Part shown: positions 1-10,013 of the stretch, piece by piece
How the letters are laid out: each line of letters starts with the position of its first letter
Numbering within the stretch: the first letter of the stretch is position 1
Assembly (NCBI GenBank): GCA_963855995.1
Contig: OY979717.1
Coordinates: 18,761,906-18,825,905, forward strand
Length of the DNA: 64,000 nt
Source: Muricea muricata
Taxonomy: Eukaryota > Cnidaria > Anthozoa > Malacalcyonacea > Plexauridae
Direction: 5' to 3'
Notes under the pieces: model-generated
Seen by the model: only the letters and a program-made list of their open reading frames with translations
Told to the model about the DNA's origin: nothing
Database searches by the model: none
Program-made: the position numbers and the translations under genes

Positions 1-4
1 TCAG

Positions 5-1941
5 TTGAAACAGCTAAACACTGTAAAGATTCCGAGATGTCTTCGAGCTATCGAGCCAGTAGTATCGACGAAAGTGATTACCTTCACGGATGCATCAGTG
101 GAAGCCTATGGATGTGCAGTGTACTTTCGTCATGAATACGAAAGCCATGAAGTGACCTGTCGGTTGGTCGCGTCAAAGTCGAAGGTTACTCCTCTTACCC
201 CGATGACAATACCTAAGTTGGAGCTCATGGGCGCAGTTCTGGGACTGCGGTTAGCACGATCGGTAATCGTGGTATTGGGTATACCAATGCAAGATGTGTT
301 ATTCTTCTCGGATAGTATCGACGTACTCTGGTGGATACGCGGGCGTGGCAAAGAGTTCAGACCTTTCGTAGTTAATCGTGTCGGAGAGACACAGAACAAC
401 TCCAAGCCATCGCAGTGGCAACATGTATCGACACACGAGAACCCGGCGGATCTTTGTACAAGAGGAACAAGACAGTCCTTCGCAACTGGCCGAGAACGTG
501 TTGTGGTGGGAAGGACCAGCATGGATTAAGAAAGAGGAAGATCAATGGCCACGAATAAAGTTTGATAATCGCCCGGACGAACTTCCTAAGAGAAGAACAA
601 CGCAGAGTACTAGTGAAGGTGGAGGAGTCGTGTTAGCAGTTAATGCTCAAAGAGATGAAGGCACCAGCCAGCAAAAAGGGGACAAAACATGGAGACTGGA
701 TCCACAGCGATTCTCTGATTGGTCGTGGTAAATTCGAGTATTTGCACGAGTAAAGAGAGCACTTTATAACATGCGTAATCCCAACCAACGAAAGGCAGAA
801 AGAGAACTTACGGTTGATGAGATCATAGACAATCAAAAGAATGGACTGGAAACGCAAGCTAAAGTGTCAATGTTGCTGACGCGACATCCGTGATACGACC
901 TGATATGCTATACTTTGGAACGCTGTAACTTCACTTTAAATATACTTCAGGACTTTCTATTTACATATTTTAAACAAGAACGGCAATGTCTATGCAACTA
1001 TTGACTTTCAAAATTCTTTATGGATATAACAAAGCTAAAACCCAACGCTGAATGTTTGCGTTCTTTTTGACTACAGAAATGTCGCCATTGTTGTTGTTGA
1101 AAAAGGTTTACGGAAACATTAAATGGTGATTTTCCGCCTTGTTTATCTCTCTAAAAAGTTTTACAAGTCGATAGTTGCATTCACATTTCTGTTCTTGTCT
1201 AAAATATGTAAATACGGAGTCCTGAAATGTATTTAAAGTGAAGTTACAGGGTTCCAAAGTAAAGCGTATCACGGATGTCGCGTAAACTTTAGCTTGCGTT
1301 TCCAGTCCATTCCTTAGATTGTCTATGATGAGACCAACGAAGTAGAACAAGATGTAATGCGGTTAGCCCAGCAAGACGGTTTTCATGAAGACTACGAGCT
1401 TGTCAAACGTAGTAAACCACTGCCTTCAAGCAGTCCACTTATCAAATTGAAACCGAGAATTGATGAATCCGGTGTAATTCGTTCTGATAGGCGTCTCAAG
1501 TTTGCAGAACAGTTACCTTACGAAGTACGCCATCCCGTAATACTTCCGAGGGGACATTGGGTTACAAAATTAATTGTCAAGCACTACCACGGGAGAGCAA
1601 ACCATAACGCAGGAGTGAACTTTATTCCATCCCAAATTGATGAGAAGTATTGGATAATCGCAGCAAGAGAGGAAATTCGTGATTGGGAAAAGGAATGCAA
1701 CTTTTGTAAACGAAGACGCAGCAGACCCGCCAGACCAAAATGGTATGATGTTGGAAAGAATTTGAAAATCGTTGACGTCGTATTGCTTGTGCAGCCATGA
1801 TTATCTCGGAGAAACTGGCCGCTGGGACGAATTGTTGATGTTTTCCCTGGGAAAGACGGGTATACAAGAGTAGCGAAAGTTCAGTGTCGAGAAAAGACAT
1901 TCGTGAGACTTATACATAAACTGGTTCCGTTGGACATTTGA
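5..1941 (+). pseudogene. BEL/Pao pol pseudogene (RNase H, H2C2 integrase head, C-terminal tail)
   Basis: Frame 1 (5-529) holds RNase H-type landmarks: TFTDAS near residue 28, IPKLELMGA near residue 69, FFSDS near 99, and a WQHVSTHENPADLCTRG block near 138, the usual end of the BEL RNase H region. The frame then shifts near 465-480 and continues as LAENVLWWEGPAW in the 378-731 frame. An in-frame stop follows near 729. After the foldback insertion the coding resumes at 1336 in register with position 824, counting one target copy. The next part (1357-1800) has HYHGRANHNAG and CNFCKRR, the HH-CC zinc pattern of BEL integrases. A further frameshift near 1800 leads to a tail with WPLGRIVDVFPGKDG and KTFVRLIHKLVPL, ending at 1941. 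The DDE core is absent. Several frameshifts, a stop and the deletion show that this copy is dead. Confidence 0.85.
825..1326. mobile_element. Mutator-like foldback element inserted in the BEL copy
   Basis: The two halves are inverted copies. The left arm (about 825-1023) and right arm (about 1128-1326) both start ATAGACAATC and share AATGGACTGGAAACGCAAGC and a long further stretch, with roughly 100 bp of unique centre. The flanks are GATGAGATC (816-824) and GATGAGACC (1327-1335), a 9-bp target duplication with one mismatch. Removing the element and one target copy restores the reading frame of the host BEL gene, so the borders are well supported. A 9-bp duplication and long TIRs fit Mutator-like (MULE) elements. 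There is no transposase, so it would have been moved in trans. Confidence 0.85.
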
Positions 1942-1994
1942 CATTTTGTTTGGTTTATTCACTGTGGGTAGTGTCCTCAGTGTGGGGAGGGGGA

Positions 1995-2227
1995 TGTTGA
2001 GAAGCATAGACTTCATTTAGATACATTAACAATATTTATGCTAATTTCGATTAGATATTCATAACCGAGCAAAAAGACTGGATCGAGAGCGTGGTCGAGG
2101 GAAAAAAACCATATTTTTCCTCGTAGTTTTCAGATTTTCGAGGATTTATATAGTAATTTTTCGTGGTTTACAATAAAGAAATTACTTATTTTGACGTATT
2201 AAAGTCGTTAATAGGGTCTAGTTAACA
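1995..2227 (+). repeat. BEL/Pao 3' LTR
   Basis: It begins TGTTGAGAAGC directly after a purine-rich tract (GGGGAGGGGGA, 1984-1994) and ends GTTAACA. This fits the TG...CA ends of LTRs. A CAATAAAG polyadenylation-type signal lies at about 2171. The partner LTR is outside the window, so the 3' edge is inferred from the terminal CA only. Confidence 0.7.
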
Positions 2228-2237
2228 CGACCTTTTC

Positions 2238-2603
2238 TAGCCAGCGTGGTAGGCTCTTAGGGGAATAACGGAAAGAAGAGTCTGCCCGGAAGCCCGGGTA
2301 ATTTTCATACATCTCGGCCGTGAGAGGCCGAGAATTGCGATTGGCCAGTTTCTCTTTGAATGGCATATTTTGGAGTAAGCGGCAACATATTACAGTAATA
2401 TTTACTGCCAATGTGGCCAGCTAACATATTTAGGTTGTTTACTTTGTTACATGTGTCCTAAAAATAGTTTCTTCCAACAAATTATGACAAAACATGTCAT
2501 TTATATATTGCATAATTAGGAATGTGGGCGGTATAAAAATTACCCGGGCTTCCGGGCAGGCTCTTCTCTCCGTTGTTTTCCTAAGAGCCTGCCACGCTGG
2601 CTA
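2238..2603. mobile_element. MITE with ~67-bp TIRs and 9-bp target duplication
   Basis: The terminal inverted repeats start TAGCCAGCGTGG and run to GCCCGGAAGCCCGGGTAATT on the left, with the mirrored copy at about 2537-2603. The flanks are GACCTTTTC (2229-2237) and GATCTTTTC (2604-2612), nine bases with one mismatch. This fits a Mutator-type non-autonomous element, though the TIR sequence differs from the other such elements in the window. The centre is AT-rich and non-coding. Confidence 0.8.
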
Positions 2604-2612
2604 GATCTTTTC

Positions 2613-3977
2613 TGTTTACGTTTGATCTAAAATATGCAAATAAATTGCATTTAAAATGCATACTTTACCAAAATTTTAATTCTTTTAATTTTTTGGAACT
2701 GGGTGGCAGTCGGGGTGGTGGTGGTGTATGCGGGTTTATCAGCTGTGAGTGACCATGTGATGGTGAGGAAAGTGAAAGTAACGAATGGAATGCAGGAGCT
2801 TAGGACCGACAAAGACAGTTTAGACCTGAGGCAGGTAGTCAGTTGGTAGAATCAGTGGGGGGCACTTGTCATTTTGGCTTTGGGAATCAAATTTGCATGC
2901 TAAGTATACTTAAATCACTAACGTTTGTTGTTTTAATTTGCTAGGTATGCGCGGCTGCTCTCCAGGGAAGATCAACTTAGAAATTACATTAGCATTTGCA
3001 AAGTTGGTCTTCTCTTTGCCGGCTACCCCGGCAAGCTCTCCGAGTGCTACCTCCACCGTAAATAAGTAGAAGAAATTGTACAGATGTATAAGTACATCTA
3101 CTTAGGTTGAAGTAGCATTTGGGGAGCTGTGTGAATTTTCAATTAAAAGAGGTGACAGGTAAATTTTGTCAACAATTTATTGAAAAAGATTTGTAAAGAG
3201 CACAATTTGAACAACAATAAAAAGACATTAACTACCAACCATTGTACTTATAAAGATAACAATACAAGAAAACAGAATATGGCAAAAAAAACAATAAACG
3301 TGCGTACAACACAAGTGAATGAACACAAGTGACTGTATAAACATGTCCTACAAACAACAAAATAATCATAAAACAACTAGGAGTGGATAGATTTTGCAAG
3401 TTTGACATGGAGTTGTAAAACACAACACTAAGTTGTTTCATAATTATAGAGAAATATATGGCTCAAAGACATAATAAACTAAAGAAACGGAAATAAGGAC
3501 ACTCAGATTCCTTTTTGTCAACGTTTTTGCGTGAAGATGATTATAAATGAACTTTCTCATAAAATTGGCCATAATTTTACCCAAGTATTTAAAGCAATGA
3601 TTAATTAGTTTTGGTAGCTAAGCAAAACGGACTAGACAAGTTGAAATACGAGAATTATAACAAGTCTTTTGAGCTAAATTAACAATTCCTCTAAATAAAT
3701 AACTCTAAATCACCTTAGCACTCATGCCTTAGAACGAAGTAGGGATCTATTTCTTTTCAACCATCTGAATCCAATACACAGACAAAAATGCACACAGGAT
3801 TCAACAAAACTGTCAACATATTGCAATAACTTAATTGTTACACAAGTTGAAAGCAAAATGCATTAGCATGGCTTGCAACAGCTTGTTCTCATTTTGCAGG
3901 GTCGCTGCAAGTTGTTTCAACGAAAAAACATTACCAGCAGACAATTCTGTGAACGACAAGTTGCTTCCAAGCCTCAT
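2613..3977. other. No gene seen
   Basis: AT-rich sequence with a short G-rich patch near 2698-2730. The reading frames are short and none resembles a known family. Confidence 0.5.
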
Positions 3978-4090
3978 GTTAGAGTTAAATACCGAGAAGG
4001 AGGGATGTATGTCATATACAACCCCGAGGACGCGCAGCGTCCGAGGGCTGTATATGACATACATCCCTACTTTCGAGGTATTTAACTAAC
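3978..4090. repeat. ~113-bp hairpin (snapback repeat)
   Basis: A nearly continuous inverted repeat. GTATGTCATATACA on the left mirrors TGTATATGACATAC on the right, closing on a CG-rich turn (GAGGACGCGCAGCGTCC) near 4028-4044. The outer parts (AGTTAAATACC / GGTATTTAACT) extend the pairing. The short ORFs read through it on both strands are mirror artefacts. It may be a foldback MITE; no clear target duplication was found. Confidence 0.75.
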
Positions 4091-4412
4091 TTAATTTATT
4101 TTTGAAGAGGTTTTCTAACAGAGTCTTTTGACTGTAAACAATTTAAGTCGAGATTCGTCGAGATTTTTCCACAACTTTGATCTAATTATTTATTCAAGGT
4201 AAATAACCCGCGGTACATCAAAGAAAACCGACTCAAAAATAAATTAATTTATAATAAGACCTGTTTCTACTTGATGAAATTATAGATATCAGAAAAGAAA
4301 ATGAATTGGCCCCTCTTTTGTTAAGTGTGTTTCATTTTCAGTTCGGTAAACTGGAAACAATCATTGCTTTTAAGCAATTTCTCACTTGGCCACATCAAAT
4401 TAGATACAGTTT

Positions 4413-4797
4413 TTAAGAAATGAAGCTATAAAAGCACCAATGTGGTACAACCTCAGCCCTTTACATGACTAGCTGACTGCCAGGCACCAGACTGGAAACT
4501 TTGTCATGCGCACAGAAGATCTTCCATGCGCACCTCAAGTTCCACGTGCAGGAATGGAAATTTAGGTGCGCATATTTTTGTTCAGGACGTGTTAGGTGCG
4601 CATCAAAAACAAACAAAAATAAAGTTATATTTGAGTGGATTTCAAGTGTTGTGGAGCATCATGACTTAGGTGCGAAAGTTAAGTGTGTAGGTGCGCATTT
4701 TTTTTTCAAACGAGCGCCCTTCCGTGCGCATTTTGCAAACTTTCCTGTCTGGGCCAGGCAGGTGATTTTACACAACCTGTCTGTTTCCATTTCTTAA
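4413..4797. repeat. Inverted-repeat element with repeated GTGCGCA motifs
   Basis: TAAGAAATG near 4413 mirrors CATTTCTTA near 4789-4797. Inside this, CTGCCAGGCACCAGACTGGAAA mirrors, with mismatches, a stretch ending at about 4765. Between them the 7-mer GTGCGCA or its complement TGCGCAC appears at least six times (about 4507-4733). Borders and class are uncertain. Confidence 0.5.
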
Positions 4798-5186
4798 ATA
4801 ATAGAGGGTAAGATGGTCAAATGATATTAAGGTATGATGAAACTAGTAAACAGTAAATTTGCACTGTGTAAATCAAGGTGCTTGGTTCTGCCAAGTTAAT
4901 TGGTAAAGTTAAATAGTAATATAAATGGAAAATAACAGCGCTGAATTAGCAACGTACGTTTTTGTGTAAACTTTGCCAGTAATCTCATGCTTCTTTCCAT
5001 GATCTTATTGTAAATTTAAAACAGTAGATCTAATCTAACTTGTGCTTCCTACTTTGGGACGGCCATAGAAGATCAAAATTTAACAGGTGCAAAATACGAA
5101 GCCTACAAAATAAACTTCTATGTTCAAATATTTCGCTAAATTCCGCCGGACTGTACATAACACTTATTTAAATCACAGACCTAGAT
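4798..5186. other. No gene seen
   Basis: AT-rich sequence without a recognisable feature. Confidence 0.4.
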
Positions 5187-5804
5187 ATTCTTCTACAACT
5201 GCTGACAGAAATAAAGCGATTTACCTTGATATAAAGACAGGATTACTTCAAATTTCCTCCAAAGCTTCAGTAGAAAGAGGCAAAGATATCAACGAGTAAA
5301 TCCAACGCCTGCCCGGAACAAGTCGATGAATTTCGTACGGATACCTGTGCCCCTAGTGGGGCTACATCATACCATCATACGATTGATTGGATTTGTGGCG
5401 GGAAAACTAGCTCGAAGGCTCGAAAGACGCCTGCAAAATTATGTGCTAAACTCCAAGGCCACAGAGCATACAGAGGTTCAAATTCTTATTAATTATGCGT
5501 ACCCCTTAATTAGCCAGTGCGCTAAAAAGAAGCATTCTCCCCCTGAAAATAGTCATCATAGATATTAAAAATGGCCAGGAGGGGAGAAGGCCTCTTCTTA
5601 GCGCACTCGGCCACTGGCTAAGCTATGAGAAGTTGAACCTCTGTATCCTCTGTGCTAAGACTGAGAAATATTTACACGATGCTTTTATTGTAGGTCCTTA
5701 TTTCAACCTTTTTACCCTTCAAATATCCAAAGATTTAAGTTTCTTAATTCTTATGTGTTTTTTTGCCTTGTAAAAAAGCTTAGCGCGACGATCGACGGAT
5801 GATA

Positions 5805-6496
5805 TAGTCCGGCAGATAGAGGCCGATATACTTACCATATCGTGGGACAATTCCATTTTGGTTTTATCTTGTTCCTTTAAGGTTAGTAAGTATATTTCTG
5901 AATGTTGGCCGCGTTGAAATTTCTCGTGGGCTCTTGCCAACACGTTTTTCTACGATGTTACAATAAAACTGTATTACTGTCAAAAAAGGTGATATTTCAA
6001 GTTCAATTTTAGAAAAAATAACTTGCATCAGCAGAACGCTCGTAAAAAACTAAATATAAGACATTTAAATGGTCACCTTGATTTTTCAAGCGGTTTTCAA
6101 GTTATTGACCGTTCAAACTACGAAAAAATGCTAAAATCGCGCAAAAAACCTGGGCACTAGTATAGAAATATACTTTCAAAGGCTGATAACTCACTAAGAA
6201 TTGGAAAAATTAGGGTGGCCATTTAAATGTCTTATATTTAGTTTTTTACGAGCTTTCTGTTGATTCAAGTTATTTTTTCTAAAATTGAACTTGAAATATC
6301 ACCTTTTTTGACAGTAATACAGTTTTATAGTAACATCGTAGAAAAACGTGTTGGCAAGAGCCCACAAGAAATTTCATCGCGGCCAACATTCAGAAATATA
6401 CTTACTAACCTTAAAGGAACAAGATAAAACCAAAATGGAATTGTCCCACGATATGGTAAGTAAACATGCTTTTCGGTACCTCTATCTGTCGGACTA
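5805..6496. mobile_element. Nested foldback element inside the left palindrome arm
   Basis: TAGTCCGGCAGATAGAGG at the left end mirrors CCTCTATCTGTCGGACTA at 6479-6496. The arms (about 5805-6090 and 6205-6496) share CTTACCATATCGTGGGAC and TTTAAATGTCTTATATTTAG. The right palindrome arm of the host element lacks this block, so it was probably inserted after the larger palindrome formed. Confidence 0.7.
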
Positions 6497-7689
6497 AAAC
6501 AAGCAAACAAGTTGCATGTAGGGACAATGTTGTTTTTTGCTTCAACAACATTGCTCAGCGAACAATGTTGCATCAACCTGCTGAGCAATTTTACGCGTGT
6601 ATAAATTCCGTACTACATTATCTTGGGGGAGGGGGGGGGGGTTGAGGCCACGTACAGATACATGGCATATGCTCATTGTTATCATAAATGAAAACCAAGA
6701 ACAAAATACAAGGATAAATGCTTTATCTGAAAGAAATACAATATCTGACTGACAGAGTTGATGTTAAACCCCCTCCAACTTTCCACATTGAAGAAATTTT
6801 ACCAGGGAAGTTACACTGTGATTTTCAAGGGCATTGGCAATAAAAATTTTATTGTTTCATGTGAAAGAGCATGAAAAAGTAAGCTGATTGACCGTTTATT
6901 GTAATAGACTATCTCATTTAGTTCCGAAGTTATTCGCAAAAATGTGCAAAATATAAACTATTGATTCAGCAAAAGTTGTGACGTCACTAGTTGGGTAAGT
7001 AGATTTAATAAATACGTAAACGAGCATAGCTCAGTTATCATTCAGTCAAACTCAATGAAATTTTGCACATGGATACTACATGACAAGACGCATCAAAAAA
7101 CATTTTTAATTTTGTTGCCAAGGTTACACTGCCGTCCCCAGGTCCTGATACGAAATCTCTATAACTTGTTATATTTATTTACGTGGACATTTTTTTTTGA
7201 ACTGTGATCTTCCCATTGAACTTTAGGCATGCATTTGTATATATTGCAGACAAACTTCTGATATCATGTTACTATAACCAGTTCCAGTAAACAGCTATTT
7301 TATAAAAATTCTGTGCGGAGCCTGGGGACGACAGTGTTGCCATAGCAACGACGCTAGAAATGGTTTTGGATGTATCTTGCAATGTAGTATCTGTGTACCA
7401 AAGTTTACTGAATTTGAGTTAATAATAACTGAGCTGTGCTCGTTTATGTATTTATTGAACCTGCTTACTCAACTAGTGACGTCACAACTTTTGCTGAATC
7501 AGCAGTTTGTAATTTGTACATTTTTGCAAATAACTTCGGAACTAAAAGAGATAGTTTATTGCAGTAAACGGCCAATCAGCTTACTTTTTCATGCTCTTTC
7601 ACATGAAACAATAAAAAAATTTATTGCCAATGTCCTTTAATTAAGTAATCTTTGCAATGCAATATATAAATAGTTTTGGAAAATTTCAT

Positions 7690-7780
7690 GTCATACAGTA
7701 GCGACGCCAGTCCGACAATTTGGTCATGCTATACAAATTTAAATCATTATCATTATTTATTTCTTTGTAGTTCTTTCAGA
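7690..7780. repeat. Half-copy of the CAGTAGCG-type MITE family
   Basis: CAGTAGCGACGCCAGTCCGAC followed by an AT-rich stretch resembles the left end of the intact MITE at 60484-60629. No matching right end is visible. It lies in a gap of the palindrome's right arm that is absent from the left arm, so it looks like a later insertion. Confidence 0.45.
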
Positions 7781-8441
7781 TAAAGCATTTACCCTTGTAT
7801 TTTGTTCTTGTTTTTCATTTATGATAACAATGAGCATATGCCATGTATCTGTACGTGGCCTCAACACCCCCTCCCCCCCCAAGATAATGTAGTACGGAAT
7901 TTATACACGCGTAAAATTGCTCAGCAGGTTGATGCAACATTGTTTGCTGAGAATCCCTCGATCGTCGCGCTAAGCTTTTTTACAAGGCAGAAAAACACGT
8001 AAGAATTAAGAAACTTAAATCTTTGGCAATTTGAAGAGTAAAAAGGTTGAAATAAGGACCTACAATAAAAGCATCGTGGAAATATTTCTCAGTCTTAGCA
8101 CAGAGGATACAGAGGTTCAACTTCTCATATCTTAGCCAGGGGCCGAGTGCGCTAAGAAGAGGCCTTCTCCCCTCCTGGCCATTTTTAATATCTATGATGA
8201 CCATTTTCAGGAGGGAGAATGCCTCTTTTTAGTGTACAGGCTAAGCAAGGGGTACGCATACTTAATAAGAATTTGAACCTCTGTATGCTCTGTGGCCTTG
8301 GAGTTTAGCACATAATTTTGCAGGCGTCTTACTCGTTGATATCTTTGCCTCTTTCTACTGAAGCTTTGGAGGAAATTTGAAGTAATCCTGCCTTTATATC
8401 AAGGTAAGTCGCTTTATTTCTGTCAGCAGTTGTAGAAGAAT

Positions 8442-9032
8442 TAATTCCTTATACATCTATAAACACTGAAAAATTGCATGACCAAATATCAGGCTGGCTT
8501 CGCCACTGATGTCATAGGCACTTTATGAGCAGAACTGGTCGTCAAAGCGCACCATAAATGGACGCCAAAATTCTAGCTATACTTAACAGGTCAATATTCC
8601 TCATAATCACTTAGCCAGAGGCAAATAACTGTTTCAGCATAATTTCTTTAGTAAAATATGTAATAAATGCACTTCTTTTGTGAATGCAGTTCACTTCGTA
8701 CTAAGTAAAATTAAAGTTTATTTGTAATTTTTAGATAGTGAAAAAGGAACTAATAAGTTATTTGCAGACGATCTCTTACCTTAAGATAGTTTAACATCAT
8801 AGTTTGTTTATATTTTTTGACTTTGTATTAATGCAATTTTTATCCACTTGTTAATTTAGGTAAAAGTATAAAACATCAAAACGTCTTTCATTGGCGGCCA
8901 TTTTGAAAACACGCTAAATAGTAAATAATGCCTCATATTTACTGGTCAGGCAACCAATCAAAAGGCTTGAAAACCATTATTTACAAAAGAAATTATACTA
9001 AATGTCAATAGTCGCACTTACGGTTCTCCATT
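8442..9032. other. No gene seen
   Basis: AT-rich flank downstream (minus strand) of the SLC15 last exon. It probably holds the 3' untranslated region and intergenic DNA. Confidence 0.4.
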
Positions 9033-10013
9033 CTAGTTTTCAGTCTCTTCTTCAGGTTCGACCGGTGTTAATTTCTCGTAATGTCCATTGCTCTCTGGCT
9101 TGCTTTCATCCGACACGTAGGTGTAAAACTATGCCATAACAGCAAATATGATTACCACTACGATCAGAAGGCCGGCGAAAAAGAAGAATTCACTGGCCTA
9201 AAAAGAATCCACAATGACAATGTTAGGAATGCCCAGCTATAAAATATGCCAGACACGATAGCTATCAGCGCTAGCTGGGCAAAAGTTACTGGTGCCTCTT
9301 AGTCCAGCCGACAGTTCACCCATTGCGGGTGGATTTTACTGAGTTTTGTCCCTCGTGCAACCTTTTCTCTCATATAAATCATAATACGCGAGAAAGGTTT
9401 CACAAGGTATATGCATAACATGCAGGCACGAATAACACTAGCTCATTCGATAGCTCTCATGTGGGGAAGGACTAATAGAAGAGATGGTTGGGAAACTCAT
9501 TAGAATTAGAATACAAGTCATTATCTATGTTTTTGTTTGGGTTTATGCAGAAATAAGGTTCTTTATCGTCACGTGCCTCGCTTAGCTAACCAATACCAAC
9601 GTTTAGGAAAGGCTATACGTGACATGAACAATTTGGCAATGCAAGAATTGCTAGCTCTTGATGGATTTGGCTAAAACACAAAACACATGTGACGATAAAG
9701 GGCTATATTTTGCATAAAGGTTGACCAACATAGATAATGAGTTCTATTCTTATTCCATTGTCTTTCCAAACCATCTCTTCCTATTAACTATGTTAAAAGA
9801 TAGATTAAAATAGCGGCCGGGAAAGTCAAATCTAAACCAGTACATAACTAAAGCAGCAAGCGAAACACGAAGAAATAATATTTTCATCCACCATCCATGA
9901 CTTACCATGTTCAGAAAGAAATGACCTTCAACAAAAATAACAACGATCAGATTACCAACAGAAGCTGTTAGCAACCATGCCGCCATTATATAAGACTTCA
10001 TACTTGGAGGAGA
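9033..10013 (-). CDS. SLC15/POT-family peptide transporter, last two exons (partial)
   Basis: Proton-coupled oligopeptide transporters of the SLC15 family carry di- and tripeptides across the plasma or lysosomal membrane. The penultimate exon (9906-10013, exactly 36 codons) encodes SPPSMKSYIMAAWLLTASVG then NLIVVI, the conserved SLC15 block ahead of the last helices. It has an acceptor (TTTTAG) above 10013 and a GTAAG donor at 9905-9901. The last exon (9033-9197, acceptor TTTTTAG) reads ASEFFFFAGLLIVVV, the final helix, joins in phase, and ends with an acidic tail at TAG 9033-9035. An in-frame TAG (9129-9131) directly after the final helix would remove about 31 tail residues, where relatives have tyrosine. 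The transport core need not be affected. Upstream exons were not located. The allele may be real, erroneous or a pseudogene. Confidence 0.75.
9473..9786. mobile_element. Inverted-repeat MITE in the SLC15 intron
   Basis: TAATAGAAGAGATGGTTGGG at the left mirrors a right end of CCAAACCATCTCTTCCTATTA. Inner parts share ATTATCTATGTT / AACATAGATAAT and TTTATCGTCAC / GTGACGATAAA. A related sequence recurs near 40740-40850, so the family is dispersed. Confidence 0.65.

Larger units (their letters stand above)
1..2227 (+). mobile_element. BEL/Pao LTR retrotransposon, 3' portion, degraded
   Basis: The window opens inside the pol region of a BEL/Pao element. In order, one sees an RNase H-like segment, an integrase H2C2 zinc-binding segment, a short C-terminal tail of the DUF5641 type found in BEL integrases, a purine tract (1984-1994) and one LTR. 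The integrase catalytic core is missing between the zinc-binding segment and the tail. A foldback DNA element (825-1326) interrupts the coding region, so its insertion is younger. The 5' LTR, gag, protease and reverse transcriptase would lie upstream of the window or have been lost. Class assignment rests on recognisable motifs; a homology search would settle the family. Confidence 0.85.
5187..8441. mobile_element. Composite palindromic element of ~3.25 kb
   Basis: Three successive segments on the left recur in inverted order on the right. About 5187-5797 pairs with 7954-8441 (shared TTCTTCTACAACTGCTGACA and the TTAGCGCGACGATCGA junction). About 6556-6745 pairs with 7775-7950 (shared ACAATGTTGCATCAACCTGC and a G/C homopolymer run). 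About 6819-7142 pairs with 7315-7640 (shared GTTGTGACGTCAC and TGCTCTTTCACATGAAACAA). The unpaired centre is near 7143-7314. The left arm carries an extra ~125 bp near 5299-5425 and a nested palindrome (5805-6496). No transposase-like ORF is visible. This is a giant foldback transposon, or an inverted duplication with later insertions; target duplications are not obvious. Confidence 0.75.

Noticed and set aside
130-522. 130-codon minus-strand ORF
   Set aside because: Antisense shadow of the BEL RNase H segment.
3831-4089. Overlapping ORFs on both strands (77, 84 and 70 codons)
   Set aside because: They read through the hairpin at 3978-4090; both-strand symmetry explains them.
7377-8204. ORFs 7377-7640, 7802-8002 and 7980-8204
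   Set aside because: All lie in arms of the large palindrome; the mirrored arm does not keep the frames, so they are not conserved as protein.
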